This document shows positions 42,095-50,864 of a stretch of 64,000 bases of DNA, piece after piece. This DNA is from an uncultured Coriobacteriaceae bacterium. Lineage in GTDB: Bacteria > Actinomycetota > Coriobacteriia > Coriobacteriales > Eggerthellaceae. The DNA lies in the NCBI GenBank assembly GCA_902768975.1, contig CACXMZ010000006.1:186001-250000 (forward strand), in the 5' to 3' direction. A program made the position numbers and the translations under genes. The notes beneath the pieces were generated by a model. It was given only the letters and a program-made list of their open reading frames with translations, did no database searches and had not been told where the DNA came from. Position 1 is the first letter of the stretch. Each line of letters starts with the position of its first letter.

Positions 42095-42700
42095 ATGAAT
42101 ATCGTTTGCTTGGACCTTGAAGGCGTTCTGGTTCCAGAAATCTGGATTGCTTTTGCGGAAGCTACTGGCATTCCTGAATTGAAGCGCACCACGCGCGACG
42201 AACCCGACTACGACAAGCTTATGGACTTCCGCCTGAATATTTTGCGTGAACACGGCTTGGGCTTGCCTCAGATTCAGGAAGTAATCGCAACCATGGAACC
42301 CCTGCCTGGTGCAAAAGAATTCCTCGACACCCTGCGCTCCGAAGCTCAGGTCATTATTATTTCCGACACCTTTACCCAGTTTGCTCAGCCGCTTATGAAG
42401 AAGCTTGGCTGGCCAACTCTGTTCTGTAATGAATTAAACGTGGCAGAAGACGGCGAAATTACGGGCGTTATAATGCGCTGCTGCAATAGCAAGCTTACTA
42501 CCGTGAGGGCGCTTCATCAGGCATGCTACGAAACTATTGCCGCGGGCGACAGTCACAATGACGTAGCAATGATTCGCGCCAGCAAGGCCGGCTTCCTGTT
42601 CCGCACAACCGAAGCGCTCAAGGAAGCAAACCCAGACCTTCCCGCCTTGGAAGAGTATGACGAATTGCTCGAAGCCATTCGCGGCGCGCTGAAAGACTAG
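42095..42700 (+). CDS. thrH: Phosphoserine phosphatase / homoserine phosphotransferase ThrH-like
   Basis: 201 residues, HAD family. N-terminal VCLDLEGVLVPEIW (DxDx(T/V) variant DLEGV as in ThrH), second motif IIISDTFTQFA, Lys KLTTVRAL, and C-terminal GDSHNDVAMI. The DLEG form and length match Pseudomonas ThrH, which dephosphorylates phosphoserine and can transfer phosphate to homoserine. GAAGGAG upstream of the ATG. It is followed 18 bases later by an AAA+ ATPase gene. Confidence 0.88.
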   Translation: MNIVCLDLEGVLVPEIWIAFAEATGIPELKRTTRDEPDYDKLMDFRLNILREHGLGLPQIQEVIATMEPLPGAKEFLDTLRSEAQVIIISDTFTQFAQPLMKKLGWPTLFCNELNVAEDGEITGVIMRCCNSKLTTVRALHQACYETIAAGDSHNDVAMIRASKAGFLFRTTEALKEANPDLPALEEYDELLEAIRGALKD

Positions 42701-42718
42701 CGAAGGGGCTCAGGTTTT

Positions 42719-44116
42719 ATGGAGCAGCTCGACCTACAAGCACTCCTGAAGAAGTCCTACGAGATTTGCGATGCGCTCACCCGCGCCAACGTGGGCAATG
42801 TACGCACGGAACAGCGCAACCTGCGCGTTATGCTTCGCAACGACCTAGCTCTGTTTGGTGCCTACATTACCAACTCCGACAAAACCATCACCGAAGAAGA
42901 ATCTGAATTCATCCGCACGACTTTGGACTTTGCGGAAAATGCTCAGATTATTTCCGATATTCGCGAAAAGAAGGGCATGGCAGCGAAGGACCCTGAAGGC
43001 ACGCCCGAATCGCTGAAGTATGCTACCTTGTCTGACGCAGGCAATAAGCTCGACCCAGACCCCTTCAAGGGCCAGTGCGCCATGTATTTCTACGACACCT
43101 TCAAGGTGTTTGGCCAGCACGTGCTTGCCTTCTATGCACCCAGTGTTCCCGAAGCTGAAGTGCAGCGCTTTACCGAATACATGCAGCGTATGGAAGACTC
43201 GCTCAATGAATATTGCGTCTGGCGCCCGGTGACGCAGAAGTCATACCGTGCCATTGAACCAGTGTGGGACAAGCAGTCGGACGAAGAACGCGAAGCGGAA
43301 TTGGAACAGCTGCTTGAAGAACTGTCTTCGCTTGTAGGCTTGGAGGGCGTAAAGCACCAGGTCAACATCATGGTTAATCTCATTAAGGTTCAACAGATGC
43401 GTGAAGACCTGGAAATGAAGGCAACTGACATTTCCAAACACATGGCCTTTTTGGGCAACCCCGGTACGGGCAAGACCACGGTGGCGCGCCTGCTTGCAAG
43501 CATTTATCGCTGCCTGGGCGTGTTGCGTAAGGGGCAGCTCGTTGAAGTGGATCGTTCGGGTTTGGTGCGTGGCTATGTGGGCCAGACCGCAACGCGTACA
43601 CAGGAAGTTATCGAAGAAGCCATGGGCGGTTTGCTGTTCATAGACGAAGCCTATGCGCTTACCGTAAAGAAGGGCGACAACGACTTTGGTCAGGAGTCGG
43701 TGGACACTTTGCTCAAGGCTATGGAAGACCACCGCGACGACTTTGTGGTGGTTGTAGCGGGCTACACCGACCTTATGGAACAGTTCCTCGACTCTAACCC
43801 GGGCCTGCGTTCGCGTTTTGCCAATCTCATTTATTTTGCGGACTACACAGCTGAAGAGCTTTACGAAATCCTGCTTCAGAATCTTGAAAAGCGGGAGTAC
43901 CACATGTCCACCGAAGCGGCGGTTGAAGCGCGCGAGCTTATTAAGAAACGCGTGGCGAATAAGCCCGATAATTTCGCAAACGCGCGCGACGTGCGCAACT
44001 TCTTGGAGCGCGCCATTGCTAACCATGCCCTGCGTGTGGCGCCCTTGAAGGACGCACCGGGCAACAAGGAGCTTCTGAGCACTATCGAGCTGGTCGACCT
44101 TGAAGACTGGGAATAA
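42719..44116 (+). CDS. AAA+ ATPase of the CbbX/SpoVK/EccA type
   Basis: 465 residues. N-terminal helical region (1-195) without recognised domain, then an AAA+ module: Walker A GNPGTGKT (246-253), Walker B GLLFIDEAYALT, sensor 1 VVVAGYTDLM, arginine finger region NPGLRSRF, and an ARDVRNFLERAIANHALR C-terminal lid. Closest in pattern to CbbX, SpoVK and EccA proteins, which remodel protein complexes. No Rubisco, sporulation or ESX genes are near, so the client is unknown. Probably co-transcribed with thrH. Confidence 0.85.
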   Translation: MEQLDLQALLKKSYEICDALTRANVGNVRTEQRNLRVMLRNDLALFGAYITNSDKTITEEESEFIRTTLDFAENAQIISDIREKKGMAAKDPEGTPESLKYATLSDAGNKLDPDPFKGQCAMYFYDTFKVFGQHVLAFYAPSVPEAEVQRFTEYMQRMEDSLNEYCVWRPVTQKSYRAIEPVWDKQSDEEREAELEQLLEELSSLVGLEGVKHQVNIMVNLIKVQQMREDLEMKATDISKHMAFLGNPGTGKTTVARLLASIYRCLGVLRKGQLVEVDRSGLVRGYVGQTATRTQEVIEEAMGGLLFIDEAYALTVKKGDNDFGQESVDTLLKAMEDHRDDFVVVVAGYTDLMEQFLDSNPGLRSRFANLIYFADYTAEELYEILLQNLEKREYHMSTEAAVEARELIKKRVANKPDNFANARDVRNFLERAIANHALRVAPLKDAPGNKELLSTIELVDLEDWE

Positions 44117-44147
44117 TCCTTTGTCCCTTTTTTCTAAATTGTAAAAA

Positions 44148-46067
44148 TTAAAGGCTGCGGGTGAGGTAGAGCCCGTTGTCGGTAAAGTCCAGATTGCGGT
44201 AGTAATTGCGCGTGCCGACTGCACTTATAACGTTCATTTTTTCATAACCCGCTTCTCGCGCAATTTCGCAGGCTCGTTCAACGAGCGCGCGGCCAAGCCC
44301 TTGGTGTTGAGCGCCCGTCGTGGGGGCGTGAAGACGCGCGGCAGCACCGTAAACATGCACTTCGCGAATCATGGCTTCTGCTGGCCTAACAGGAAGTGCT
44401 TCTGCATGAGTTTTTATCCAGTCGCTATGGGGAAGGGAAAGACGCAAGAAACCTGCAATGCGGTTTTGCACCGACGCACCAGGTTCCGCAGGGGCCACCC
44501 ACTGCAAGAACACTTCATGGCTATTAGAGGTGTCGTAGTGTTCTTCGATCAGCATCAGTTGATCGGCGCTGGTTTCGGTAGTGGCAATTTCGCGCATACG
44601 AATTTCTTGCACGGGGGCCGCCCCTTTAGCAACCAGTCCTTCGATGCGCTGCTCTACCATCTGACGGAGGTTGGGTTTTTTGTTGCCAGCCGCAATGTCG
44701 TCGCTTGAAAAGTCGCGAATCATGCGCGAAATACGCGTGTGAGCAGGTGTAATAAGCACATCGGCTGCAAGTAAGTCCACCAGGATGTCTTCGGTGTAAG
44801 GCTGCCAGCTACCGCTTTCGAAGAGTTTTACCAGCCCGGTGTCTTCAATGAGCACACAAGGGTAGAGCTTCACTTCGTCCGGTGCGATGGCAGCGTCCTG
44901 CACGAAGTTTTCGTAGTCGTTCTTGTCGCCTTCAGGCGTGGCACCAGGCAGGTTTGCCATGAAGTGCGCATGGCTTTTGAAGCCGAAGGCGCGCGCCAGT
45001 TCAAAGGACTCACGGACGCGCGTAAGCGGGGTGGGGCGCTGGCAGGTAGCAGCAACACTTTCGTTGAGTGTCTGCACACCCATTTGAAGTTTCGTGCAGC
45101 CCAAGTCACGGAGCAGCTTCAGGCTTTCAGGTGAAATGGAGTCGGGGCGCGTTTCAACCACGAGGCCCACCACGCGGTGGGCAGCGTCTTCATTCGCATG
45201 TTGCGCTTCGTGGACGTGGTCGATGCTTCCCACCTGAAGTGTTTCCATACTTTCCCAGGGTGTGCCCGGGCCATAGAGTGTGCTGACTGCTTCGTTGTAG
45301 TTCGCACTTCCATCCTTTATGCGCTGCTGCCATGCCTGTGTTTGGGCCGTGAGCGCTTCTTCTTCATGCGTAATGCCTGCATTGGCATACATGGCAACAC
45401 GCTGCTCCACATTGGAACAGGGGACGGGTTTTTGTTCCATAATGGAACAGGGGACGGGTTTTTGTTCCATACCAAACACATCCGCGATGCCATCAAGGCT
45501 TTCGCCTGCATCATTAAGAGCGCGGAACAGTTCGCTCACAAACCACATTTGGTAGGCAGCAGGGTAGTCCGTAAAACTCCCGCCCAGAATAATGAGTTCG
45601 ACCTTGTCGGTCGCATGGCCCATGGCGTCCAAGGCCGTGAGCCTGCTTGCCACTTGCAGGTAGGGATCGAAGTAGTTCCGCTCCGCCCGCTGGCACGCAG
45701 GTTCGGCATGGAGGTAACTCTTGGGCATGCGCACATCGTTGGGGCAATAGATGCAGTTCCCTGCGCAGCCATGCGGCTTGGTAATAACGGTAATGGTTGC
45801 CACGCCCGAAGCGGTGCGGCGGGGCTTCATCTGAATGGCGGCAAGCAGGGCGCGCTCTTCTTCGTCCGACAAATCCCAGCTTCCCCAGAGCGCTGCATCA
45901 TTCTGTTTAACTTGCAAGTAGTAGGGCGCCAGGTGCTTCTTTGCAAAATGCTTTACTGGGTCCCGGAAGCGCCTGTTGTGGACCGCGATAATACGGTCAA
46001 TCTTGCGTGCGCTTAAGGTGCTCGCGTCTTTCAGTTCGGCAATTATGTCAGCCATCAATTCTTGCAT
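44148..46067 (-). CDS. Elp3-family tRNA uridine(34) acetyltransferase (radical SAM + GNAT)
   Basis: 639 residues. N-terminal tRNA-binding helices, radical SAM core with C101-x3-C105-x2-C108 in KPHGCAGNCIYCPN, then a C-terminal GNAT acetyltransferase (about 500-639; HQGLGRALVERACEIAREAGYEKMNVISAVGTRNYYRNLDF). Elp3 makes cm5U at tRNA wobble position 34 from acetyl-CoA and SAM. Residues 200-219 are two tandem decapeptides MEQKPVPCS(I/N) encoded by two 27-bp hairpin repeats inserted in frame. It is divergent, 78 bases away, from a Trm9-like methyltransferase gene. Confidence 0.92.
   Translation of the reverse strand: MQELMADIIAELKDASTLSARKIDRIIAVHNRRFRDPVKHFAKKHLAPYYLQVKQNDAALWGSWDLSDEEERALLAAIQMKPRRTASGVATITVITKPHGCAGNCIYCPNDVRMPKSYLHAEPACQRAERNYFDPYLQVASRLTALDAMGHATDKVELIILGGSFTDYPAAYQMWFVSELFRALNDAGESLDGIADVFGMEQKPVPCSIMEQKPVPCSNVEQRVAMYANAGITHEEEALTAQTQAWQQRIKDGSANYNEAVSTLYGPGTPWESMETLQVGSIDHVHEAQHANEDAAHRVVGLVVETRPDSISPESLKLLRDLGCTKLQMGVQTLNESVAATCQRPTPLTRVRESFELARAFGFKSHAHFMANLPGATPEGDKNDYENFVQDAAIAPDEVKLYPCVLIEDTGLVKLFESGSWQPYTEDILVDLLAADVLITPAHTRISRMIRDFSSDDIAAGNKKPNLRQMVEQRIEGLVAKGAAPVQEIRMREIATTETSADQLMLIEEHYDTSNSHEVFLQWVAPAEPGASVQNRIAGFLRLSLPHSDWIKTHAEALPVRPAEAMIREVHVYGAAARLHAPTTGAQHQGLGRALVERACEIAREAGYEKMNVISAVGTRNYYRNLDFTDNGLYLTRSL
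45413..45439. repeat. 27-bp hairpin repeat, copy 1 (inside elp3)
   Basis: Ends TGGAACA and TGTTCCA with GGGGACGGGTTTT between. Identical to the copy at 45443-45469 and, in reverse orientation, to that at 63273-63299. In frame, adding ten residues with its spacer. Confidence 0.9.
45443..45469. repeat. 27-bp hairpin repeat, copy 2 (inside elp3)
   Basis: Identical to copy 1, 3 bases away; the 30-base period keeps the elp3 frame open and duplicates the peptide. Confidence 0.9.
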
Positions 46068-46145
46068 AGTAAAAGTATAGCTGCGCGACCCTTACAGCTT
46101 GTTGTCAAATGCAGGCATTCGCAGGTATTCAGGTACAATTTTCAC

Positions 46146-46976
46146 ATGGACAGAATTACTGCTGAAATACTGTGCAAGATTACCGACGACTTTTATGCCG
46201 CGCAGGCGCAGTCCTTTTCTGCGACCCGCCAAGCCCCTTGGGAAGGCTGGGAGCGCGTGCTGGACGAAGTTGGCTTGCATCCTGCAACGGCTGCTTCGCT
46301 CGAGCAGGGCTTGTTCCGCAACGCGGCCGTTCCCTTTACTGCCCTTGACGTAGGGGCGGGCAACCTGCGTTTCTTTAAATACCTACGTGAGCAGCTCCCC
46401 GCTGAATGGCAGTTGGACCTCTATGCGGTCGATAATTGCGACGCCATGCTGCCCGACGAAGAAGCACTCGCCAATGAAATGCCTTACGTGCGTTTTGAAA
46501 AGGTGGATGTGCTCCAGCGCCTCATTCATGGGGCGGACCTGGTGGACGCTATCGAAGCTCCTGCATGCAGTTTGGTGACCAGCTTTGGTCTTATGCACCA
46601 CGTGCCTGGCATGGCGCTGCGTGCGGACCTGCTCGATGCCCTGGTGCGCATGACAGCCCCTGGCGGCTATGTGGCAGTAAGCTTTTGGCAGTTCATGCAA
46701 AATGAAGAATTGGCAGCCAAGGCCTTGGAAACTCACGCACGTATACTGCCCATGCTGCAACTTAACCCCACCATGCTTGATCCTGGCGACTTTCTGCTTG
46801 GTTGGCAGGACGAAGCGCCTGGTCCTGGCACCATTCGTTATTGCCATAGCTTCACGTCCGAAGAAGTGGGCGCGCTGGCGGCACAGGTGCAAACACAGGC
46901 GGAGGTCGTGGCGCGTTTCGAAGCCGACGGCCGCACGGGCGACTTGAATCAGTATCTTATTTTAAAGAGGCTCTAA
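46146..46976 (+). CDS. Trm9-like class I SAM methyltransferase
   Basis: 276 residues. N-terminus FYAAQAQSFSATRQAPWEGWERVLDE parallels the xxFSxTRxxPWP opening of eukaryotic Trm9/ALKBH8; SAM site FTALDVGAGNLRFFKYL (about 64-80), SFGLMHHVPG in place of the AVVHH motif, GGYVAVSFWQF and a C-terminal GTIRYCHSFTSEEVGALA comparable with RYYHLYREGEL. Trm9 methylates the cm5U made by Elongator to mcm5U. The neighbouring divergent gene encodes Elp3, which supports the same pathway. Similarity is from motif inspection; a general methyltransferase cannot be excluded. Its 3' end overlaps the convergent iron-sulfur gene by 4 bases. Confidence 0.7.
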   Translation: MDRITAEILCKITDDFYAAQAQSFSATRQAPWEGWERVLDEVGLHPATAASLEQGLFRNAAVPFTALDVGAGNLRFFKYLREQLPAEWQLDLYAVDNCDAMLPDEEALANEMPYVRFEKVDVLQRLIHGADLVDAIEAPACSLVTSFGLMHHVPGMALRADLLDALVRMTAPGGYVAVSFWQFMQNEELAAKALETHARILPMLQLNPTMLDPGDFLLGWQDEAPGPGTIRYCHSFTSEEVGALAAQVQTQAEVVARFEADGRTGDLNQYLILKRL

Positions 46977-48124
46977 CTTCCGGGCCGATAGCCGAGTGTC
47001 GGCCGGTTGCAAACCCTACATTTTGTGTCTTCGGGTGCTTTGGGCATGAACGGGTGCCCGCATTTTTCGCAGAGCTTTACGTTAATGGGGAAGGCCTGGT
47101 ATGCCGGACTTTCGGTGGTTTTAATTTCGTCCCAGCCACCGAGGTTTTCATTGGGGCAGCTTACGTAACACAGCCCACATTGCGTGCACTTGCTCGCATT
47201 GTGGGCAAGCACCTGGCCTTCAAAATGGGGTCTACCGTCTATGGTGTCAGCGCGTACAGCTTCATCGAAGGGCTGGCCGTTCACATCTTCATCGTCGTCG
47301 TTGGGCAAATCGGTATAGCCCGGCACATGTAGCTCAAGAGCCTTGTGGGGGCACATCTTCGTGCAGATTTCACAGGCATGGCAATTGCCATCTTCAATAA
47401 GGGTTGGCCAGGTAACTTCTGCGGGCGTACCTTCATCATGCAGGTTTTCGAGCACTTCGAGCAACAAGGCGCGGTAGCACGACATGGTAGGGTTCTTTAC
47501 GCCTTCCAGGGCCGTTTCGGCACCTGCTGCCACGCTGTTTGCGACACGCTTGGCCGCCATGCGCTTGTCAACACCCGAGCTGCGCATCTTGTCGGGTTGG
47601 TCGTGCATAAAGACACCCTTGGCAAAACCTTCCTTACCCAAGAAGCGGCGCAAGGTCTGAATGAGCTCCTTAACTTCGGCAACCATTTCTTCGTGGGGGC
47701 AGCTCTTGCAAGCTTCCGCCTTCAGTACCACGCCCGAAGAAAGTGCGGCTGCGGCACACAGGTCCCAGGGTACGGTGGCCAAACAGACGCAGGGCACATC
47801 GCAGCTTTCTTGCGCGCGTTCGCAGGCAAACGAAACGGGAGCGCTTCCTTCTAGGACGAGATTGCGAATGCCTTCAAAGCTTGTCGCGCTTTGGTTGATG
47901 GCGGCGGTGGGGCAGGCGGTTACGCAAAGGTTGCAATTAATGCAGCCCGTCCAGTTGGCCTTACCTGAATGAAGCACGATGTCTTGCGGGCAGGTGTCGG
48001 TGCAGGCCGTGCACGGCGTTTTGCGCTGGATGGTGTTCAGGCAAATTGAATTAATGCGAAAGGGGTGACGTTCGTGGCTCCAGTAGCCATAGGCATATAA
48101 AGCTATGTCGTCGGCAAAGGCCAT
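46973..48124 (-). CDS. Multi-cluster 4Fe-4S binding protein
   Basis: 383 residues, soluble. Several cysteine sets: CTACTDTCP, CINCNLCVTACP, CHACEICTKMCP and CTQCGLCYVSCP (ferredoxin-type), plus a CEKCGHPF...CRVC zinc-ribbon-like C-terminus and additional Cys (CERAQESCDVPCVC, CKSCPHEE). Looks like an electron-transfer or redox-chaperone protein with four clusters, related to 4Fe-4S dicluster ferredoxins used by anaerobic oxidoreductases. No catalytic partner is adjacent. A strong AAGGAGG site precedes the ATG. Neighbour cbiM is divergent. Confidence 0.85.
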   Translation of the reverse strand: MAFADDIALYAYGYWSHERHPFRINSICLNTIQRKTPCTACTDTCPQDIVLHSGKANWTGCINCNLCVTACPTAAINQSATSFEGIRNLVLEGSAPVSFACERAQESCDVPCVCLATVPWDLCAAAALSSGVVLKAEACKSCPHEEMVAEVKELIQTLRRFLGKEGFAKGVFMHDQPDKMRSSGVDKRMAAKRVANSVAAGAETALEGVKNPTMSCYRALLLEVLENLHDEGTPAEVTWPTLIEDGNCHACEICTKMCPHKALELHVPGYTDLPNDDDEDVNGQPFDEAVRADTIDGRPHFEGQVLAHNASKCTQCGLCYVSCPNENLGGWDEIKTTESPAYQAFPINVKLCEKCGHPFMPKAPEDTKCRVCNRPTLGYRPGS

Positions 48125-48198
48125 GGACTCGTTTCCTCCTTGTTGTTCATTGTAGCATTTGCCCGTTTGCCAAAAGAAGTGTGAAATTTCTTGAAATC

Positions 48199-48245
48199 GT
48201 GTTACGCATGCGTTAGTATTGTTACAAGTTTAGTATTCGTAACAC
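48199..48245 (+). promoter_or_regulatory. Candidate NikR-type operator upstream of cbiM
   Basis: GTTAC (48221-48225), 13 bases, GTAACAC (48239-48245), with a further GTGTTAC at 48199-48205. The spacing fits the GTGTTAC-N13/14-GTAACAC motif proposed for NikR of Desulfovibrio-type bacteria. Located 27 bases before cbiM, which would match nickel control. No nikR gene is in the window. Confidence 0.45.
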
Positions 48246-48272
48246 CACATTAGAGGAAAAGAGGGAAGTAAT

Positions 48273-49274
48273 ATGCATATTCCTGAAAACTATCTAAGTC
48301 CGCAAACGTGTGGCGCCCTCGACGTGGCCATGGTGCCTATTTGGGCTTACGCCATTAAAAAGGTGCGCGAAACCGTGCCGCGGGAAAAAATGCCCCTGCT
48401 GGGCGTGGCTGCTGCCTTTTGTTTCCTCGCCATGATGTTTAATATTCCGCTTCCAGGTGGTACGACAGGGCATGCGGTATGCGGCACGCTCATTGCCATC
48501 TTGTTTGGCCCATGGGCAGCGGTCATTGCTGTTTCTATCGCTTTGATTATTCAGGCCTTCTTTTTTGGCGACGGAGGCATTTTGGCCATAGGAGCTAACT
48601 GTTTCAACATGGCCTTCGTGCTTCCGTTTGTGGGTTATTACCTGTATTCATTTATCAAGGGCAGTTCGACAGACTTGAAGCGCGAATTGGTGGCGGCTGG
48701 CGTGGGCAGCTATGTTGCCCTTAATGTTGCCGCCCTCCTGTGCGCACTAGAATTCGGCATCCAGCCTACGCTGTTTAGCGACGCTGCGGGCAACGCGCTG
48801 TATTGCCCATACCCGATTTCGGTTGCTGTACCTGCCATGATGCTCGGGCATTTGACGGTTGCTGGTGCGGCTGAAGCTGTATTTACCATTGCCATTCTGG
48901 CGTTTGTGCGGCAGACGTCCCCTTCGTTTGGGGTACTGAACCAAACAGGTGCACCCACGGGCGCTAAGGCTTTGGTTCCCGTGTTGGTACTCGTGGCTGC
49001 TTTGGTTATTGCTACGCCCTTGGGTTTGATTGCCGAAGGCGACGCTTGGGGTGAATGGTCAACCGAAGACCTTACGGAAATGGTTGGCTACACTCCTGCC
49101 GGCATGGAAGGCGCTTGGGAATGGGAGGCCTTCTTCCCAGATTATTCTATTGGCGCCATGCCCGACGTGGCGGGGTATATCCTTTCGGCCGTAATTGGCG
49201 TAGCGTTACTTGTTATCATCTTTAGACTGGCCGCCCTTGCCGCAAAACCAAGTGTCGACTTCAGCCGAGCATAA
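48273..49274 (+). CDS. cbiM: Cobalt/nickel ECF transporter substrate-binding subunit CbiM (with CbiN-like C-terminus)
   Basis: 333 residues, about eight membrane segments. N-terminus MHIPENYLSPQTCGALDVAM contains the family MHIP(D/E) start whose His binds the metal; PLPGGTTGHAVCGTLIAI and FFFGDGGILAIGANCFNMAF are signature loops. The extra C-terminal part (periplasmic acidic loop and a last helix, about 240-333) corresponds to a fused CbiN/NikN. First gene of a cbiMQO operon. Confidence 0.94.
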   Translation: MHIPENYLSPQTCGALDVAMVPIWAYAIKKVRETVPREKMPLLGVAAAFCFLAMMFNIPLPGGTTGHAVCGTLIAILFGPWAAVIAVSIALIIQAFFFGDGGILAIGANCFNMAFVLPFVGYYLYSFIKGSSTDLKRELVAAGVGSYVALNVAALLCALEFGIQPTLFSDAAGNALYCPYPISVAVPAMMLGHLTVAGAAEAVFTIAILAFVRQTSPSFGVLNQTGAPTGAKALVPVLVLVAALVIATPLGLIAEGDAWGEWSTEDLTEMVGYTPAGMEGAWEWEAFFPDYSIGAMPDVAGYILSAVIGVALLVIIFRLAALAAKPSVDFSRA

Positions 49275-50070
49275 CATCCCCAGCTGGCTTGCAACGAGCC
49301 AGGACTATAAACCCCTGCCAGGGAAGCAGCGCTATTTACGCACCTCGGCGCTTTCCCTTGCAGGGGTACTTCAGCAATTCCGCCTTGACGATGGGCACAC
49401 GCCACCCTGGTCGCCAAGTGCACCGGTGAAAATGTTGCTTGCCCTCTGCGTCATCCTGCTTGTTTCGCTTTCGCACAACTTTGCCTTTGTTGCTTTCGTG
49501 CTGTCCTTTGTGCTCGTGCGGGCCGCCCTGCTTCCCGCCGCGGCGCTAAAAAGGCTTGCGAGTGTTGCCTGTGCTGCATGCGCGTTTAGCTTCTTGCTTA
49601 TGCTGCCTGCCATTTTTTTGGGCCAGCAGCATTCTGCCGTGCTTATTGCTACGAAGGTCTTTGTTTCGGTTTCGCTCGTGCTTCTGGTTACGCTTACCAC
49701 GCCCTATAACGAACTTACGGCAAGCCTTCGCGCTTTCCGCGTCCCTTCGCTTTTTATTATGACTATCGATCTTGCACTCAAAAACATCGTTCGCCTGGGG
49801 CGCACGTCCCTTGAAGTTCTTGAATCGCTTACCCTGTGCAGCGTTGGCAAAAACGTGGATGCCGGCGGGGCCCTGGGTGGCGTTGCGGGCACGGTCTTTC
49901 TGAAAAGCAACGACGCGGCCCAGGAAACCTATGACGCCATGTGCTGTCGTGGTTTCGATGGAACGTATCAAAGTGCCAAGCGGCGCTGGTTTAAGCCGGT
50001 CGATGCTGCATGGCTTTTAGGTGCTATGCTTCTTGTTGGACTGTTTGTATACCTGCAAGGAGTGGTGTAA
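49252..50070 (+). CDS. cbiQ: ECF transporter transmembrane subunit CbiQ
   Basis: About 272 residues from GTG 49252; the open frame also allows TTG 49210. Either start overlaps cbiM (23 or 65 bases) and neither has a clear ribosome site, so coupling by re-initiation is likely. Five membrane helices; the ATPase-coupling A-R-G type motifs appear as RAFRVPSLF and MCCRGFDGTY. An unusually long hydrophilic N-terminus (DYKPLPGKQRYLRTSALS). Confidence 0.88.
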   Translation: MSTSAEHNIPSWLATSQDYKPLPGKQRYLRTSALSLAGVLQQFRLDDGHTPPWSPSAPVKMLLALCVILLVSLSHNFAFVAFVLSFVLVRAALLPAAALKRLASVACAACAFSFLLMLPAIFLGQQHSAVLIATKVFVSVSLVLLVTLTTPYNELTASLRAFRVPSLFIMTIDLALKNIVRLGRTSLEVLESLTLCSVGKNVDAGGALGGVAGTVFLKSNDAAQETYDAMCCRGFDGTYQSAKRRWFKPVDAAWLLGAMLLVGLFVYLQGVV

Positions 50071-50841
50071 ATGGCGCCCGTTGCGCACGCGCACGACATT
50101 TCGGCACATGGTGAATCGCTGCATGCACCCCATGGGGGCGAAAGCAAAGCGCTCATCCGTTTTGACGACTTTTGTTTTGCCTACGACGAACATATTGCCC
50201 TGTCCCATATTGACTTGGAAATTGCGGCAGGGGACTGCGCGGTGCTCATGGGCGACAATGGCTGCGGCAAGTCTACGCTGCTGCGCGCCATCAACGGGCT
50301 TATCTTTGCCCAGCAGGGCCATTATTATTTCGACGAAAATGAAGTAAGCGAGCAGAGTATGAAGGATGCTTCCTTTGCGAAGAAGCTTCACGCACGCATC
50401 GGCTTTATTTTTCAGGACAGCGACGCCCAGCTTTTTTGTGCAAATGTGGAAGATGAAATTGCCTTCGGGCCGCGTGCCATGGGCTTAAGCGAAGAAGACG
50501 TTGCGCAGCGTGTGGGCGATGTATGCGAACTGCTGGGCATAGGGCATTTGCGTACGCGGGCGCCGTATCACCTTTCGGGTGGGGAACAAAAGAAGGTGGC
50601 CCTTGCGTGCATACTTTCCATGAACCCCGACGTGTATTGCTTTGATGAACCGCTCAATGGCCTAGATGCGGGCACCCGTCGCTGGCTTGTCGATTTCTTC
50701 GGAGAGCTTAAAAGTGCTGGTAAAACGCTTGTTATTGCCACGCACGACCAGAGCCTCGCAGACGAAGTGGCTGACTACTTCGTATATATGGGGCCTGAAC
50801 ATGAATATACCGACAAGCCCCATTTGCATATTAACTATTAA
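50071..50841 (+). CDS. cbiO: ECF transporter ATP-binding subunit CbiO
   Basis: 256 residues. Walker A GDNGCGKSTLL, Q-loop FQDSDAQLF typical of CbiO/EcfA, signature LSGGEQKKVALA, Walker B VYCFDEPLNGLD. Starts directly after the cbiQ stop. The N-terminus has a His-rich extension (VAHAHDISAHGESLHAPHGGE), possibly metal-binding. Confidence 0.94.
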   Translation: MAPVAHAHDISAHGESLHAPHGGESKALIRFDDFCFAYDEHIALSHIDLEIAAGDCAVLMGDNGCGKSTLLRAINGLIFAQQGHYYFDENEVSEQSMKDASFAKKLHARIGFIFQDSDAQLFCANVEDEIAFGPRAMGLSEEDVAQRVGDVCELLGIGHLRTRAPYHLSGGEQKKVALACILSMNPDVYCFDEPLNGLDAGTRRWLVDFFGELKSAGKTLVIATHDQSLADEVADYFVYMGPEHEYTDKPHLHINY

Positions 50842-50864
50842 CTTGCGTAGGTAGCGTCTGCGGC

